DNA from: Candidatus Odyssella sp. | Lineage (GTDB): Bacteria > Pseudomonadota > Alphaproteobacteria > Bin65 | Assembly: GCA_016792765.1 (NCBI GenBank) | Contig: JAEULD010000086.1 | Location: 1-38,297, forward strand | DNA length: 38,297 bases | Reading direction: 5' to 3' | Shown here: in pieces, positions 7,893-14,954 of the stretch | How positions within the stretch are numbered: the stretch's first letter is position 1 | Layout of the letters: every line of letters starts with the position of its first letter | Program-made: the position numbers and the translations under genes | Notes under the pieces: generated by a model | The model's input: only the letters and a program-made list of their open reading frames with translations | Told to the model about the DNA's origin: nothing | Databases searched by the model: none

Positions 7893-7996
7893 CGTAGGGG
7901 CGGGTCCCCGACCCGCCCGCCTTCCGTGCCGCGTCCAGGGCGCACGCCGATTTCGATAGGCGGCGCCGTCGGGCGGGTCGGGGACCCGCCCCTACG
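7893..7996. repeat. Inverted repeat with 27-bp arms, CGTAGGGGCGGG type
   Basis: The left arm at 7893-7919 begins CGTAGGGGCGGGTCCCCGAC and is matched exactly by the reverse complement at 7970-7996, with 50 bases between. Each arm also contains its own short palindrome around GGGTCCCCGACCC. It lies between the SDR gene's stop and the modE start, 32 bp upstream of modE. The first nine bases are shared with the repeats at 15764, 19462 and in part 33656, pointing to a dispersed REP-like family. Confidence 0.8.
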
Positions 7997-8018
7997 CGGC
8001 GGAACCGAGACGCTCGCC

Positions 8019-9056
8019 CTACCTCTCCGCCAGTGCGGGGCGGCGGCGGGGCTCGGGCGCGGCGGCGTCGGCGGGGAGCGTGAGATAGCCCTCGCCGCGC
8101 AGCCAGCGATAGGCGTCGTCGAGCATCAGGCGGAGCGGCGTCGGCTGATAGCCGAGCTCGTCGCGGGCCTTGGTCGAGACGAGGCGCGGACGCGCGAGCA
8201 TCATTTCGGCGGCCTCCGGCGTCAGCGCCGGCTCGCGGCCGGTGAACACCGCGGCGATCGCCTTCGAGCGCGCGACGACGCGGATCGAGAACGGCGTCAG
8301 CGTCCGCCGCGGCACCGGCTGGCCGGCGAGGTCGCCGATGAGGCGGATCACCTCGCCGAAATTCGCGTCGCACCCGCCGAGCAGGTAATTGTGTCCCATG
8401 CGCCCGCGCTCCACCGCGGCGATCATCGCGCGCGCCACCGCCTCGGCGTGGCAGAAGCTGCCGCTGCCCGGCAGGATGCCCGGCAGCTTGCGCGTGGCGA
8501 CGAGCGCGAACAGGCGGCCCCAGCCCTCGTGATCGTAGCGGCCGAGGATGTGCGCCGGGTTCACGATCACCGCCGGCAGGCCTTCGGCCGCGGCCCGCTT
8601 CATCTCCTGCTCGGCCAGCGCCTTCGAGCGCACGTAGTTCACCTTCGAGAACTGGCCGGACTGCGAGGTCGATTCGTGGATCGATCCGTGCTCGAGGCCG
8701 TAGGCGGCCCACGACGAGACGTGGACGACGCGCTTGGCCCCCTTGGCGCGCGCCGCCGCGATCACGGCGCGCGTGCCCTCCACGTTGTCGCGCGTCTGCT
8801 CGGCGTCGCGTCGCGACCACATCGAGGTGTTCGCGGCGAGATGGAAGATCGCGTCCACGCCCTGCGGCACCGCGGCCGCGACCGCGTCGAAATCCGCGAT
8901 GTCGCCCTCGGCGAGGCGCACCGGGAAGCGGGTGACGCGCGCGGTGTCGGAGGTGGGGCGGTGGTACGCGACCACGATCCAACCGCGTTCGGAGAGCTGC
9001 TCGACCAGATTGAGGCCGAGAAAGCCGGTGGCGCCCGTGACGAATGCTGTCGGCAT
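8019..9056 (-). CDS. NAD(P)-dependent epimerase/dehydratase, dihydroflavonol-reductase-like (extended SDR)
   Basis: A 345-residue extended short-chain dehydrogenase/reductase. The nucleotide-binding loop TGATGFLG is at residues 7-14. The catalytic YxxxK pair is Y141 and K145 in NYVRSKALAE, with the supporting serines in VVHVSSWAAYG. DGDIxD-type and FHLAAN motifs (GDIADFDAV, AIFHLAANTS) match the DFR/3-beta-HSD-like branch that reduces small ketones or sterol- or hopanoid-like substrates; the actual substrate is unknown. ATG at 9056 was preferred over GTG at 9065 because GAGAG is well spaced to it. It stands alone on the minus strand. The upstream gap is long and compositionally mixed, and a 27-bp-arm repeat follows the stop. 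Confidence 0.9.
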   Translation of the reverse strand: MPTAFVTGATGFLGLNLVEQLSERGWIVVAYHRPTSDTARVTRFPVRLAEGDIADFDAVAAAVPQGVDAIFHLAANTSMWSRRDAEQTRDNVEGTRAVIAAARAKGAKRVVHVSSWAAYGLEHGSIHESTSQSGQFSKVNYVRSKALAEQEMKRAAAEGLPAVIVNPAHILGRYDHEGWGRLFALVATRKLPGILPGSGSFCHAEAVARAMIAAVERGRMGHNYLLGGCDANFGEVIRLIGDLAGQPVPRRTLTPFSIRVVARSKAIAAVFTGREPALTPEAAEMMLARPRLVSTKARDELGYQPTPLRLMLDDAYRWLRGEGYLTLPADAAAPEPRRRPALAER

Positions 9057-9523
9057 GGCCGGCACTCTCGCCGAAATCGCTTACCGATCCGTTCCGCGAA
9101 TTCGTAAACCGCTCTCTACGCCCGGGCGCGAAGCTAAGCTTAAATCCGCGTAACGAGTGGCTGACAATTCGTGAGGATAGCCGGGTAAGCCCGCCGGGCG
9201 CGGGGCGATTCTCCGCGCGCGAAAATCGCGCCGGCCGTGCGGCGCAATGCGGCGGATTTGCGGACGTGGCTAAGACGCCGCCAACGATTCCGAAATTTCA
9301 CCGTCCCCGTTGCGCCCGCGCAACACCGCTTCTCCGCGCGCGACCGACGCGAAGCGTCGTCCCGCGTCTGCGCGGCATCGCGCCCGGGACGAAGGTCGAG
9401 GCACGGGATCGCCGGCATCGCGCGATCCGCGCGCGTCCGGGCGGCCCGGTCGCGACCGGCGGTTACCTTCCCAGACGGGCGGCAACCTGTCAGTCTGGCG
9501 CCGACGCGCGGGGCGCCAGTGCG
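9057..9523. other. 467-bp region without a confident gene
   Basis: This gap separates the start of the SDR gene (minus) and the small conserved protein (plus). It contains the AT-richer stretch GCTAAGCTTAAAT at 9132-9144, a plausible minus-strand promoter zone, and an inverted GCGATT/AATCGC pair near 9205-9230. The plus frame of the downstream gene stays open back to 9044, but the extra 160 residues are Arg/Pro/Ala-rich with no recognisable motif, so I do not count them as coding. Confidence 0.4.
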
Positions 9524-9826
9524 ATGAAGGTCGTCGAGGAATCGCCGTGGTCGTGGATGCTGCTCGCCGAGGGCGCGGAGATGTTCCTCTCCGTCGTCTG
9601 CGGCACCGTCGCGGTTCACGAGATCGAGTTCGCGCTCGCGCCCGAAGAGATCGAAGGCTACGCGCGCGAGGGCAAGGCGTTCCTCGATCGGCTCGCCGAG
9701 CGCGTCATCGGAATGCCCGGCACGTTCGGCGCGCGCCGCATCCCCGATTTCCACGACCGCCCCGGCGTCGAAGAAGCGATTGCCGCGTGGCGGAAGATCG
9801 CGGATGCGGCGAAGGGGCAGGGCTAG
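9524..9826 (+). CDS. Small conserved protein of unknown function
   Basis: A 100-residue acidic protein beginning MKVVEESPWSWMLLAEGAEM. It has hydrophobic strands (MFLSVVCGTVAVHEIEFAL), then the helical segment APEEIEGYAREGKAFLDRLAERVI and a polar end. The start resembles small uncharacterised alphaproteobacterial proteins with an SPWSW motif, but I cannot attach a named family or function with confidence. ATG at 9524 is chosen because the homolog-like start coincides with it and the upstream in-frame sequence is low complexity. It is monocistronic as far as can be seen: the gene before it is divergent, and after it comes a 700-bp gene-free zone. Confidence 0.65.
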   Translation: MKVVEESPWSWMLLAEGAEMFLSVVCGTVAVHEIEFALAPEEIEGYAREGKAFLDRLAERVIGMPGTFGARRIPDFHDRPGVEEAIAAWRKIADAAKGQG

Positions 9827-9918
9827 CGCGGCGTGGCGTTGCCGTCGGCGCGGGTATCGAGTCCCCATCTCTCCGCCGCAACGACGCGGATGCAGGTCCG
9901 TTCGGTTGAAATCTCCGC

Positions 9919-9947
9919 TTGACAATGTTCATGTTTTGTTCAATCGT
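9919..9947 (+). promoter_or_regulatory. Candidate LexA (SOS) box overlapping a TTGACA promoter element
   Basis: GTTC at 9927-9930 and GTTC at 9938-9941 are separated by exactly seven bases (ATGTTTT), the direct-repeat LexA site established for alphaproteobacteria. TTGACA at 9919-9924 gives a perfect -35 element. A 17-base spacer would place the -10 at AATCGT (9942-9947), a weak match. LexA bound here would cover the promoter. No convincing gene follows on the plus strand, so the target is unknown. Confidence 0.5.
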
Positions 9948-10104
9948 CGGCGACCGCCGGCGTGGTCCGGCGGACGGCGCGCTCGCGAGGCGCGGCGCTG
10001 TTTGGACATGTGGATCGAATTCGATCGTGCGGCGCGCAACCGCCGCTGCCGCGCATGAGCCATGGATGCAGGCGCGACCGAGCCTCTCTCGCGCTTCATC
10101 GCGA

Positions 10105-10228
10105 AAGCCAAGAAAAGCCAAGGTGCGCGCTTCGGAAAGCCAACAAAAGCCAAGGTCGGCCGCGCGCGGAAGCCAAGGAAAGCCAAGGTGCGGACTGCGA
10201 AAAGCCAAGGAAAGCCAATGAAAGCCAA
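10105..10228. repeat. Nine-copy AAGCCAA array phased at helical-turn intervals
   Basis: AAGCCAA begins at 10105, 10115, 10137, 10147, 10170, 10180, 10202, 10212 and 10222. The spacings are 10, 22, 10, 23, 10, 22, 10 and 10 bases, all close to whole DNA turns, forming pairs with a period of 32-33 bp. Most copies are extended to AAAGCCAAGG. Bases between the pairs are unrelated and GC-rich. The regular face-of-helix placement suggests protein binding or DNA bending rather than random simple sequence. Confidence 0.75.
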
Positions 10229-10465
10229 GGATCGGCGCGACGGCCGCGCTTCCCGCGATCCGCGGCGCGGCCTTGCCGAAGGTTGTCGAGCTGCAGCGGA
10301 CCACCGATGCGCCGCACCGGCTTTCACCGGCACAGCGCCGGAAGATCCGGGCATGCGCGCGGCCGGAACGACGGGGAATGCCCGGCGATGCGCGGAAATG
10401 CCGGTGTGTTCCCGAATCCGGGCAAGTCCGGGCTTTTTGCCCGCGCCCAAAGCGGGCGGCGCGCC

Positions 10466-10503
10466 TGTTTACGGATGTCGACGAATGTTTACGTTTGTTA
10501 ACG
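10466..10503. repeat. Three TGTTWACG octamers in direct repeat
   Basis: TGTTTACG at 10466-10473 and 10486-10493 and TGTTAACG at 10496-10503 are spaced 20 and 10 bases apart, two and one helical turns. They lie just past the stop of the UbiD-family gene (minus strand), in an AT-richer patch. The binding factor and target are unknown. Confidence 0.45.
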
Positions 10504-10523
10504 CGCGACGGGGGAGGGGGCCG

Positions 10524-12044
10524 TCACGTCCAGATCGCCTTGCCGGTCCCCGGAAGCCCGAGGTCTTGCCACATCGCGTCGACCTTCTTCACCACGTCGT
10601 CGCTCATGCGGATCTTGCGGCCCCATTCGCGGTTCACCTCGCCGGGCCATTTGTCGGTGGCGTCGAGGCCGATCTTGGAGCCGAGCCCGGAAACCGGCGA
10701 GGCGAAGTCGAGATAATCGATCGGCGTGTTCTCGACGATGGTGAGGTCGCGCGCCGGGTCCATGCGCGTCGCGATCGCCCAGATCACGTCTTTCCAGCTG
10801 CGCGCATCGATGTCGTCGTCCACGACGATGACCCATTTCGTGTACATGAACTGGCGCAGATACGACCACACGCCGAACATGACGCGCTTGGCGTGGCCGG
10901 GATACGCCTTCTTCATCGAGACGACGGCGACGCGGTAGGAGCAGCCCTCGGGCGGCAGCCAGAAATCGACGATCTCGGGGAATTGCTGGCGCAGCAGCGG
11001 CACGAACACGTCGTTGAGCGCCTCGCCGAGCACGGAGGGCTCGTCGGGCGGGCGGCCGGTGAAGGTGGAGAGGTAGATCGGCTGGCGCCGCATCGTGATC
11101 GCCGAAAGCCGGAACACCGGGAAGCGGTCGACCGAATTGTAGTAGCCGGTGTGGTCGCCGTAGGGGCCTTCGTCGCCGAACTCGTCGAGCGAAACGTGGC
11201 CTTCCAGCACGATCTCGGCCTCGGCCGGAACCTTGAGCGGCACCGTCGCGCAATCGACCAGCTCGGCCTTCCTGCCGCGCAGCAGGCCCGCGAACTGGTA
11301 TTCGCTCATCGTGTCCGGCACCGGCGTCACCGCGGCGAGGATCGTCGCGGGATCGCAGCCGATCACGGCGGCAGCCGGCAGCGGCTCGCGCGCGCGCTCG
11401 GATTTCCAGCGCGCATGGTGCTGCGCGCCGCCGCGGTGGCGCAGCCAGCGCATCAGCGTCGTGTCCCGGCCGGTCACCTGCAGGCGGTAGATGCCGAGGT
11501 TGAAGTCGTCGGCGCGGTCGTCGCGCGGCTTCGGCCCTTGCGTGACGACCAGCGGCCAGGTGATCAGCGGCGCCGGCTCGCCGGGCCAGCAGGTCTGGAT
11601 CGGCAGCGCGCCCAAATCGATGTCGGCGCCTTTGAGCACCACCTCCTGGCACGGCGCGCGCGACACGGTCCGGGGCTTCATCGCCAGCACGGTCTTGAGC
11701 AGCGACGGCCCCATCGAGAGCGCCTCGCCGAGGCTCGCCGGCGGCTCCGGCTGGCGCAGGAAGGCGAGCGTCTCGCCGAGCTGGCGCAGCTCGCCGGGCT
11801 TCTTGCCCATGCCGCGGGCGACCCGCGCCACCGTGCCGAACAGATTGACCAGCACCGGGATCGGCGAGCGCGCGCCGTCCGCGCGCACGACGTTCTCGAA
11901 CAGCACGGCCGGCCCCTGCTCGGCGAGCAGGCGCGTCTGGATCTCGGTCATCTCGAGGTGCGGCGACACCGGCGCCTTGACGCGCACGAGCTCGCCGGCG
12001 CGCTCGAGGTCGTCGATGAAGTCGCGGAGCGAGGCGTAGGGCAT
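10524..12044 (-). CDS. ubiD: UbiD family decarboxylase (4-hydroxy-3-polyprenylbenzoate decarboxylase type)
   Basis: Prenylated-flavin-dependent decarboxylase, 506 residues, the normal size. In ubiquinone synthesis UbiD removes the carboxyl group after UbiA has attached the prenyl chain; ubiA lies 5.6 kb away in this window. Landmarks include the start [22 protein letters not shown], the flavin/metal segment [19 protein letters not shown] with HRGGAQHH. The catalytic region [15 protein letters not shown] carries the acidic residues of the active site. ATG at 12044 matches the family N-terminus. An in-frame ATG at 12092 would add 16 residues without homology. The cofactor prenyltransferase UbiX is not in the window. 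Other UbiD relatives act on aromatic acids, so the ubiquinone role is likely but not certain. Confidence 0.88.
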   Translation of the reverse strand: MPYASLRDFIDDLERAGELVRVKAPVSPHLEMTEIQTRLLAEQGPAVLFENVVRADGARSPIPVLVNLFGTVARVARGMGKKPGELRQLGETLAFLRQPEPPASLGEALSMGPSLLKTVLAMKPRTVSRAPCQEVVLKGADIDLGALPIQTCWPGEPAPLITWPLVVTQGPKPRDDRADDFNLGIYRLQVTGRDTTLMRWLRHRGGAQHHARWKSERAREPLPAAAVIGCDPATILAAVTPVPDTMSEYQFAGLLRGRKAELVDCATVPLKVPAEAEIVLEGHVSLDEFGDEGPYGDHTGYYNSVDRFPVFRLSAITMRRQPIYLSTFTGRPPDEPSVLGEALNDVFVPLLRQQFPEIVDFWLPPEGCSYRVAVVSMKKAYPGHAKRVMFGVWSYLRQFMYTKWVIVVDDDIDARSWKDVIWAIATRMDPARDLTIVENTPIDYLDFASPVSGLGSKIGLDATDKWPGEVNREWGRKIRMSDDVVKKVDAMWQDLGLPGTGKAIWT

Positions 12045-12112
12045 GGCGCCTATCGGATATGGCGGCGCAGTGTTAGCATTTCCGCGCGCCATCCGGCAGG
12101 GGAGCCCCTCCT

Positions 12113-12766
12113 ATGAAGATCGCCGCCCTCATCTTCGACAAGATCACGGTGCTCGACATCGTCGGCCCGATCGAGGCGATGAGCTGGGTGCCCGGCGCCG
12201 AGATCGTGTGGGTCGGCAAGCAGAAGGGCCCGATCCGCGCGGCGCCGACGGGCCTCGCGCTCACGGTCGAGCACACGCTCGACGAGGTGCCGGCCGCCGA
12301 CATCCTCGTCGTGCCCGGCGGCCCCGGCGTGCGGCTCCTGCTGAAGGACGAGCCGGTGCTCGAGTGGGTGCGCGGCATTCACGCGCGCACGCAGTGGACG
12401 ACGTCGGTCTGCACCGGCTCGCTGCTGCTCGGCGCCGCCGGCCTGCTGAAGGGCCTCGACGCCACGACGCACTGGAATTCGGCCGCCGTGCTCGAATCGT
12501 TCGGCGCCAAGTATCGCGAGCGGCGCGTGATCCCGCAGGGCAAGATCGTCACCTCGGCGGGCGTCTCCTCGGGCATCGACATGGCGCTGTGGCTCGTCGG
12601 CCGGATCGCCGGCGACGCCGCCGCCCAGGAGGCGCAGCTCTGCATCGAATACGATCCGCAGCCGCCCTACGATGCCGGCGCGCCCTCCAAGGCCGGCGCC
12701 GCCCTCGTCGAGAAGGCCCGCGCCACGGTGAAAGACATCGTCGCCAAGACGCTGGCGGGCGCCTGA
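12113..12766 (+). CDS. DJ-1/PfpI family protein (isonitrile-hydratase-like)
   Basis: A 217-residue protein of the DJ-1/PfpI glutamine-amidotransferase-like superfamily. The first strand MKIAALIFDKITVLDIVGPIEAM is the typical start of the branch containing isonitrile hydratase and the ligand domains of GATase1-like AraC regulators. The nucleophile elbow is C100 in SVCTGSLLLGAAGLL, and ILVVPGGPG is the preceding loop. THWNS and SAGVSSGIDMAL complete the fold. No DNA-binding domain is attached, so it is an enzyme or chaperone-like protein rather than a regulator. It is divergent from ubiD (68 bp between starts) and converges on the YbjN-domain gene. The substrate cannot be stated. Confidence 0.85.
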   Translation: MKIAALIFDKITVLDIVGPIEAMSWVPGAEIVWVGKQKGPIRAAPTGLALTVEHTLDEVPAADILVVPGGPGVRLLLKDEPVLEWVRGIHARTQWTTSVCTGSLLLGAAGLLKGLDATTHWNSAAVLESFGAKYRERRVIPQGKIVTSAGVSSGIDMALWLVGRIAGDAAAQEAQLCIEYDPQPPYDAGAPSKAGAALVEKARATVKDIVAKTLAGA

Positions 12767-12810
12767 GCCCCGGCGGCGCCGGCCCCGATCGGGCGCCCGC
12801 GGGCCCGCGC

Positions 12811-13668
12811 TCACTTGAAGTTGATGAGCTTCCGGAACTCCGCGGTCTGGTGCTTCATCATGTTGAGATGGGCGCGGAAGTTCTTCGCGGGATCGGCGCC
12901 GGTGCCGGCGAACATCACGTCCATCGAGATGCGCGCCGCCTGGCCCGAGTCGGTCTGCGCGGAATAGACGCGGATGTAGCGGTTCTCGGCGTTGAACTTG
13001 TTCATCGTGAACGACGAGACCGGCTGCGAGACCGTGTAGCCCGAGAAGAACTGCAGGCTGAGGCACGAGCGCTGCTCGAGATCGCCCTGCTTCGCGCAGC
13101 CGTAGAAGAAGATGGCCCATTTGTAATTGTCGACCGTCGTCGCGACGCGCGGATCGCCGTCGCTGGCCGTGCTCACTTCGGCCGGATAGCCCATCGCGCG
13201 CAGCTCGCGCGCGACGATGCCGGCGGTCACGCGGTCGCCGGCGCCGTCCGCGGGCGGCGGCTCGTCCTTGGTCGAGGGGCCGGGCGTGGGCGTCGCGCCG
13301 GCGGCGTAGGTGCAGGAGCAGTCGACGTGGCCGTTCGTGAACGGCACGCGCCAGAAAAGGCTGGCGCCCTGGACGCGCAGGTCGCGCACGTTCCAGTCGG
13401 CGTCGCTGCAATAGCGCTGGCTCGGCAGCGAGAGCGGGCGGGTCGCGGCGATGAACTTGTTCGAGCCGGGCTGGCAGAGGTGGTTGGGCGTCTTCTTGAC
13501 GCTGTCGAGGCCCTCGCCGGGCGACGTGGCGGGCGGCGTTGCGGGCGGCGTTCCGGGCTGCGGCGTCGGATTGATGCCCTCGGCATGGGCGGCGCCGGCC
13601 ATGGCGGCGAACAGGGCCGCCGCGAGGACGGTCGTGGCGGCACGGGTCGGCGCGGACGAGATCTGCAT
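12811..13668 (-). CDS. Exported protein with C-terminal YbjN domain
   Basis: A 285-residue secreted protein. A Sec signal spans about residues 1-29 (AALFAAMAGAAHAEG). A Pro/Thr-rich linker follows (TPQPGTPPATPPATSPG). A Cys-containing segment (CQPGSNKF, RYCSDADW, VDCSCTY) comes next, then a second Pro-rich linker. The C-terminal YbjN-like domain runs from about residue 148: TVDNYKWAIFFYGC, then LSLQFFSGY and FNAENRYIRVYSAQTD. YbjN is a stress-linked sensory-regulator-like fold related to type III secretion chaperones and is usually cytoplasmic, so the signal peptide is notable. ATG at 13668 has GGAGCG just upstream; an ATG at 13731 would bury the signal. It is divergent from the oxygenase-like gene with 130 bp between. 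Confidence 0.8.
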   Translation of the reverse strand: MQISSAPTRAATTVLAAALFAAMAGAAHAEGINPTPQPGTPPATPPATSPGEGLDSVKKTPNHLCQPGSNKFIAATRPLSLPSQRYCSDADWNVRDLRVQGASLFWRVPFTNGHVDCSCTYAAGATPTPGPSTKDEPPPADGAGDRVTAGIVARELRAMGYPAEVSTASDGDPRVATTVDNYKWAIFFYGCAKQGDLEQRSCLSLQFFSGYTVSQPVSSFTMNKFNAENRYIRVYSAQTDSGQAARISMDVMFAGTGADPAKNFRAHLNMMKHQTAEFRKLINFK

Positions 13669-13798
13669 GAGTCGCTCCGGGTTCGGTCGGGACGGGCGCG
13701 CCAGTATACTTGCACTGTCCGGTTGCGCCACGGGCGCGCACGATATACGCGGATGGTTTCGCCACTATGAACTGGATCACACCCCGCACGCGCCCGCG

Positions 13799-14530
13799 AT
13801 GAACCGCTTTCCGCGCGAATTCGCCGATCTCCTGACCCGCCGCGGCCGCCGTCTGCTCGACGGCCGCGAGCCGACGGCGTCGGGCGCGCTCGGCCGGACC
13901 CATTTCCTGGCGCTGTCCGGCGCCGTCGACGCGGCCAAGGCGCGGGCCGCGCGCGGCCTGCTCGAAGCGGCGCTGGCGCCGCATCTCGCCCTGCTGGAGC
14001 GGGGCATTCCGCCCGAATCGATCGCCGGCCAGACGCGCAATCACCAGGAGCGGCTGATCAAGACCGTGCGCGTGCGCACCGCCTATCTCGAGCGGCGCGG
14101 CTCGCGCGCCTGGCAGGCGGCCGAGCGCATCGGCCTCGTCGCGATGACCGGCAGCGTGACGTGGCACCGCTTCGCCGAGCGGCTCGCCGGCCGCGCGCTC
14201 GACCGACGCGGCGGGCGGCAGGTGCTGCGCTACGGCCCCGGCGACTATGCCGGCCCGCACACCGACCACCATCCCGAAGACCCGCGGGCGCGCGCGGGCT
14301 ATGTCGATCTGCACCTCACGTTCTCCGGCCCCGGCGTCGCGCATCAGTGGCTCGTCTATGCCGAGGCCGGGCATTTTCGCCACGTGCTCGACGTGAATGC
14401 GGCCGGCGGCATCACCGCCTATCGCCTGCCGTTCTGGCACTACACGACCCCGCTCGTCGCGAAGCCGGGCCGCGCGCGCGACGCCTGTCGCTGGGTCGTG
14501 CTCGGCACGTTCCGATTCGCGGCGCCTTGA
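13799..14530 (+). CDS. Possible 2-oxoglutarate/Fe(II)-type oxygenase
   Basis: A 243-residue cytoplasmic protein. The stretch RYGPGDYAGPHTDHHPED contains an HxD pair (H154, D156) set in the context seen in 2OG-Fe(II) dioxygenases (GDYxxxHxD). A later FWHYTTPL provides H214 as possible third metal ligand, with Arg residues at 224-231 that could hold 2-oxoglutarate. The core between them (GYVDLHLTFSGPGVAHQWLVY) is strand-rich, as expected for a double-stranded beta helix. These residue assignments are my inference from motif spacing, not a family match I can name. ATG at 13799 was chosen because upstream in-frame sequence is antisense to the signal region of the YbjN gene. The DUF4170 gene follows 52 bp downstream. 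Confidence 0.55.
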   Translation: MNRFPREFADLLTRRGRRLLDGREPTASGALGRTHFLALSGAVDAAKARAARGLLEAALAPHLALLERGIPPESIAGQTRNHQERLIKTVRVRTAYLERRGSRAWQAAERIGLVAMTGSVTWHRFAERLAGRALDRRGGRQVLRYGPGDYAGPHTDHHPEDPRARAGYVDLHLTFSGPGVAHQWLVYAEAGHFRHVLDVNAAGGITAYRLPFWHYTTPLVAKPGRARDACRWVVLGTFRFAAP

Positions 14531-14582
14531 CGGCGGAGTGCGCGCCTTGCAAGAACGCGCGCGGCGGCAGCGGATCGGAGCC

Positions 14583-14954
14583 ATGGAGCGCTACTGGGTC
14601 GTCGGCGGAGAATACGAAACCACCGATTTCACGCGGATCGCGGGCGGCCGGTCCGAGGATCGCCACGGCCCGTACGCCGATTTCGGAGCCGCGCGCGCCC
14701 AGTGGGCGTCGCTCTCGATGGCCACGGTCGACAACGCGCACATCCGCTATCGCATCGAGCGCGAGGATGCGCGCGAATACTGGGTCGTCGGCGGCCACTA
14801 CGCCGATACCGGATTCACCCGCATCTCCGGCGGCCGCGGCGAGGAGCGCCTCGGCCCGTACAAGAGCGAGCGCGAGGCGCTCGACGTCTGGCGCGCCAAG
14901 GCGTTCGCGACGGTCGACGACGCGCTCGCGCGCTATCACATCGAGCGGGTATGA
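14583..14954 (+). CDS. Tandem-duplicated DUF4170 protein
   Basis: A 123-residue protein consisting of two copies of the same roughly 60-residue unit. Copy 1 starts ERYWVVGGEYETTDFTRIAG and copy 2 starts REYWVVGGHYADTGFTRISG. Each then has GPYxxxxxAxxxWxxxxxATVD followed by an RYxIER end. This matches DUF4170, a small alphaproteobacterial domain of unknown function that normally occurs once. ATG at 14583 has GGAG at good spacing. Its stop overlaps the next gene's ATG by four bases (ATGA), so the two are translationally coupled. The duplication is clear from the sequence; the function is unknown. Confidence 0.85.
   Translation: MERYWVVGGEYETTDFTRIAGGRSEDRHGPYADFGAARAQWASLSMATVDNAHIRYRIEREDAREYWVVGGHYADTGFTRISGGRGEERLGPYKSEREALDVWRAKAFATVDDALARYHIERV

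Larger units (their letters stand above)
9827..10523. other. Roughly 700-bp gene-free zone with several regulatory-looking elements
   Basis: No protein gene is supported here. From left to right it holds a TTGACA box overlapping a GTTC-N7-GTTC site (9919-9941), a perfect 14-bp palindrome GATCGAATTCGATC (10013-10026), the phased AAGCCAA array (10105-10228) and three TGTTWACG octamers (10466-10503). Longer open frames on both strands are rich in Arg, Ala and repeated LGFxWL-like words read from the array, which marks them as translation of repeats. A non-coding RNA starting near the SOS-like box is possible but not shown. Confidence 0.5.

Noticed and set aside
9044..9523. In-frame upstream extension of the small conserved protein to 260 residues
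   Set aside because: The extra part is Arg/Pro/Ala-rich without motifs, and the conserved start is at 9524.
10105..10228. Phased array considered as a CRISPR
   Set aside because: The repeated unit is only 7-10 bp, spacers are 3 or 15 bp, and no cas genes are present.
9705..10304. Minus-strand frames with repeated LGFxWLSLAF-like words
   Set aside because: The words come from translating the phased AAGCCAA array. There is no start signal and no conserved domain.
10062..12116. A 684-codon plus-strand frame opposite the UbiD-family gene
   Set aside because: It is antisense to a clear UbiD protein, begins in the AAGCCAA array and has repetitive Arg/His/Asp composition.
12050..14584. An 844-codon minus-strand frame over the DJ-1 and oxygenase-like genes
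   Set aside because: Antisense to well-supported genes, with no domain motif.
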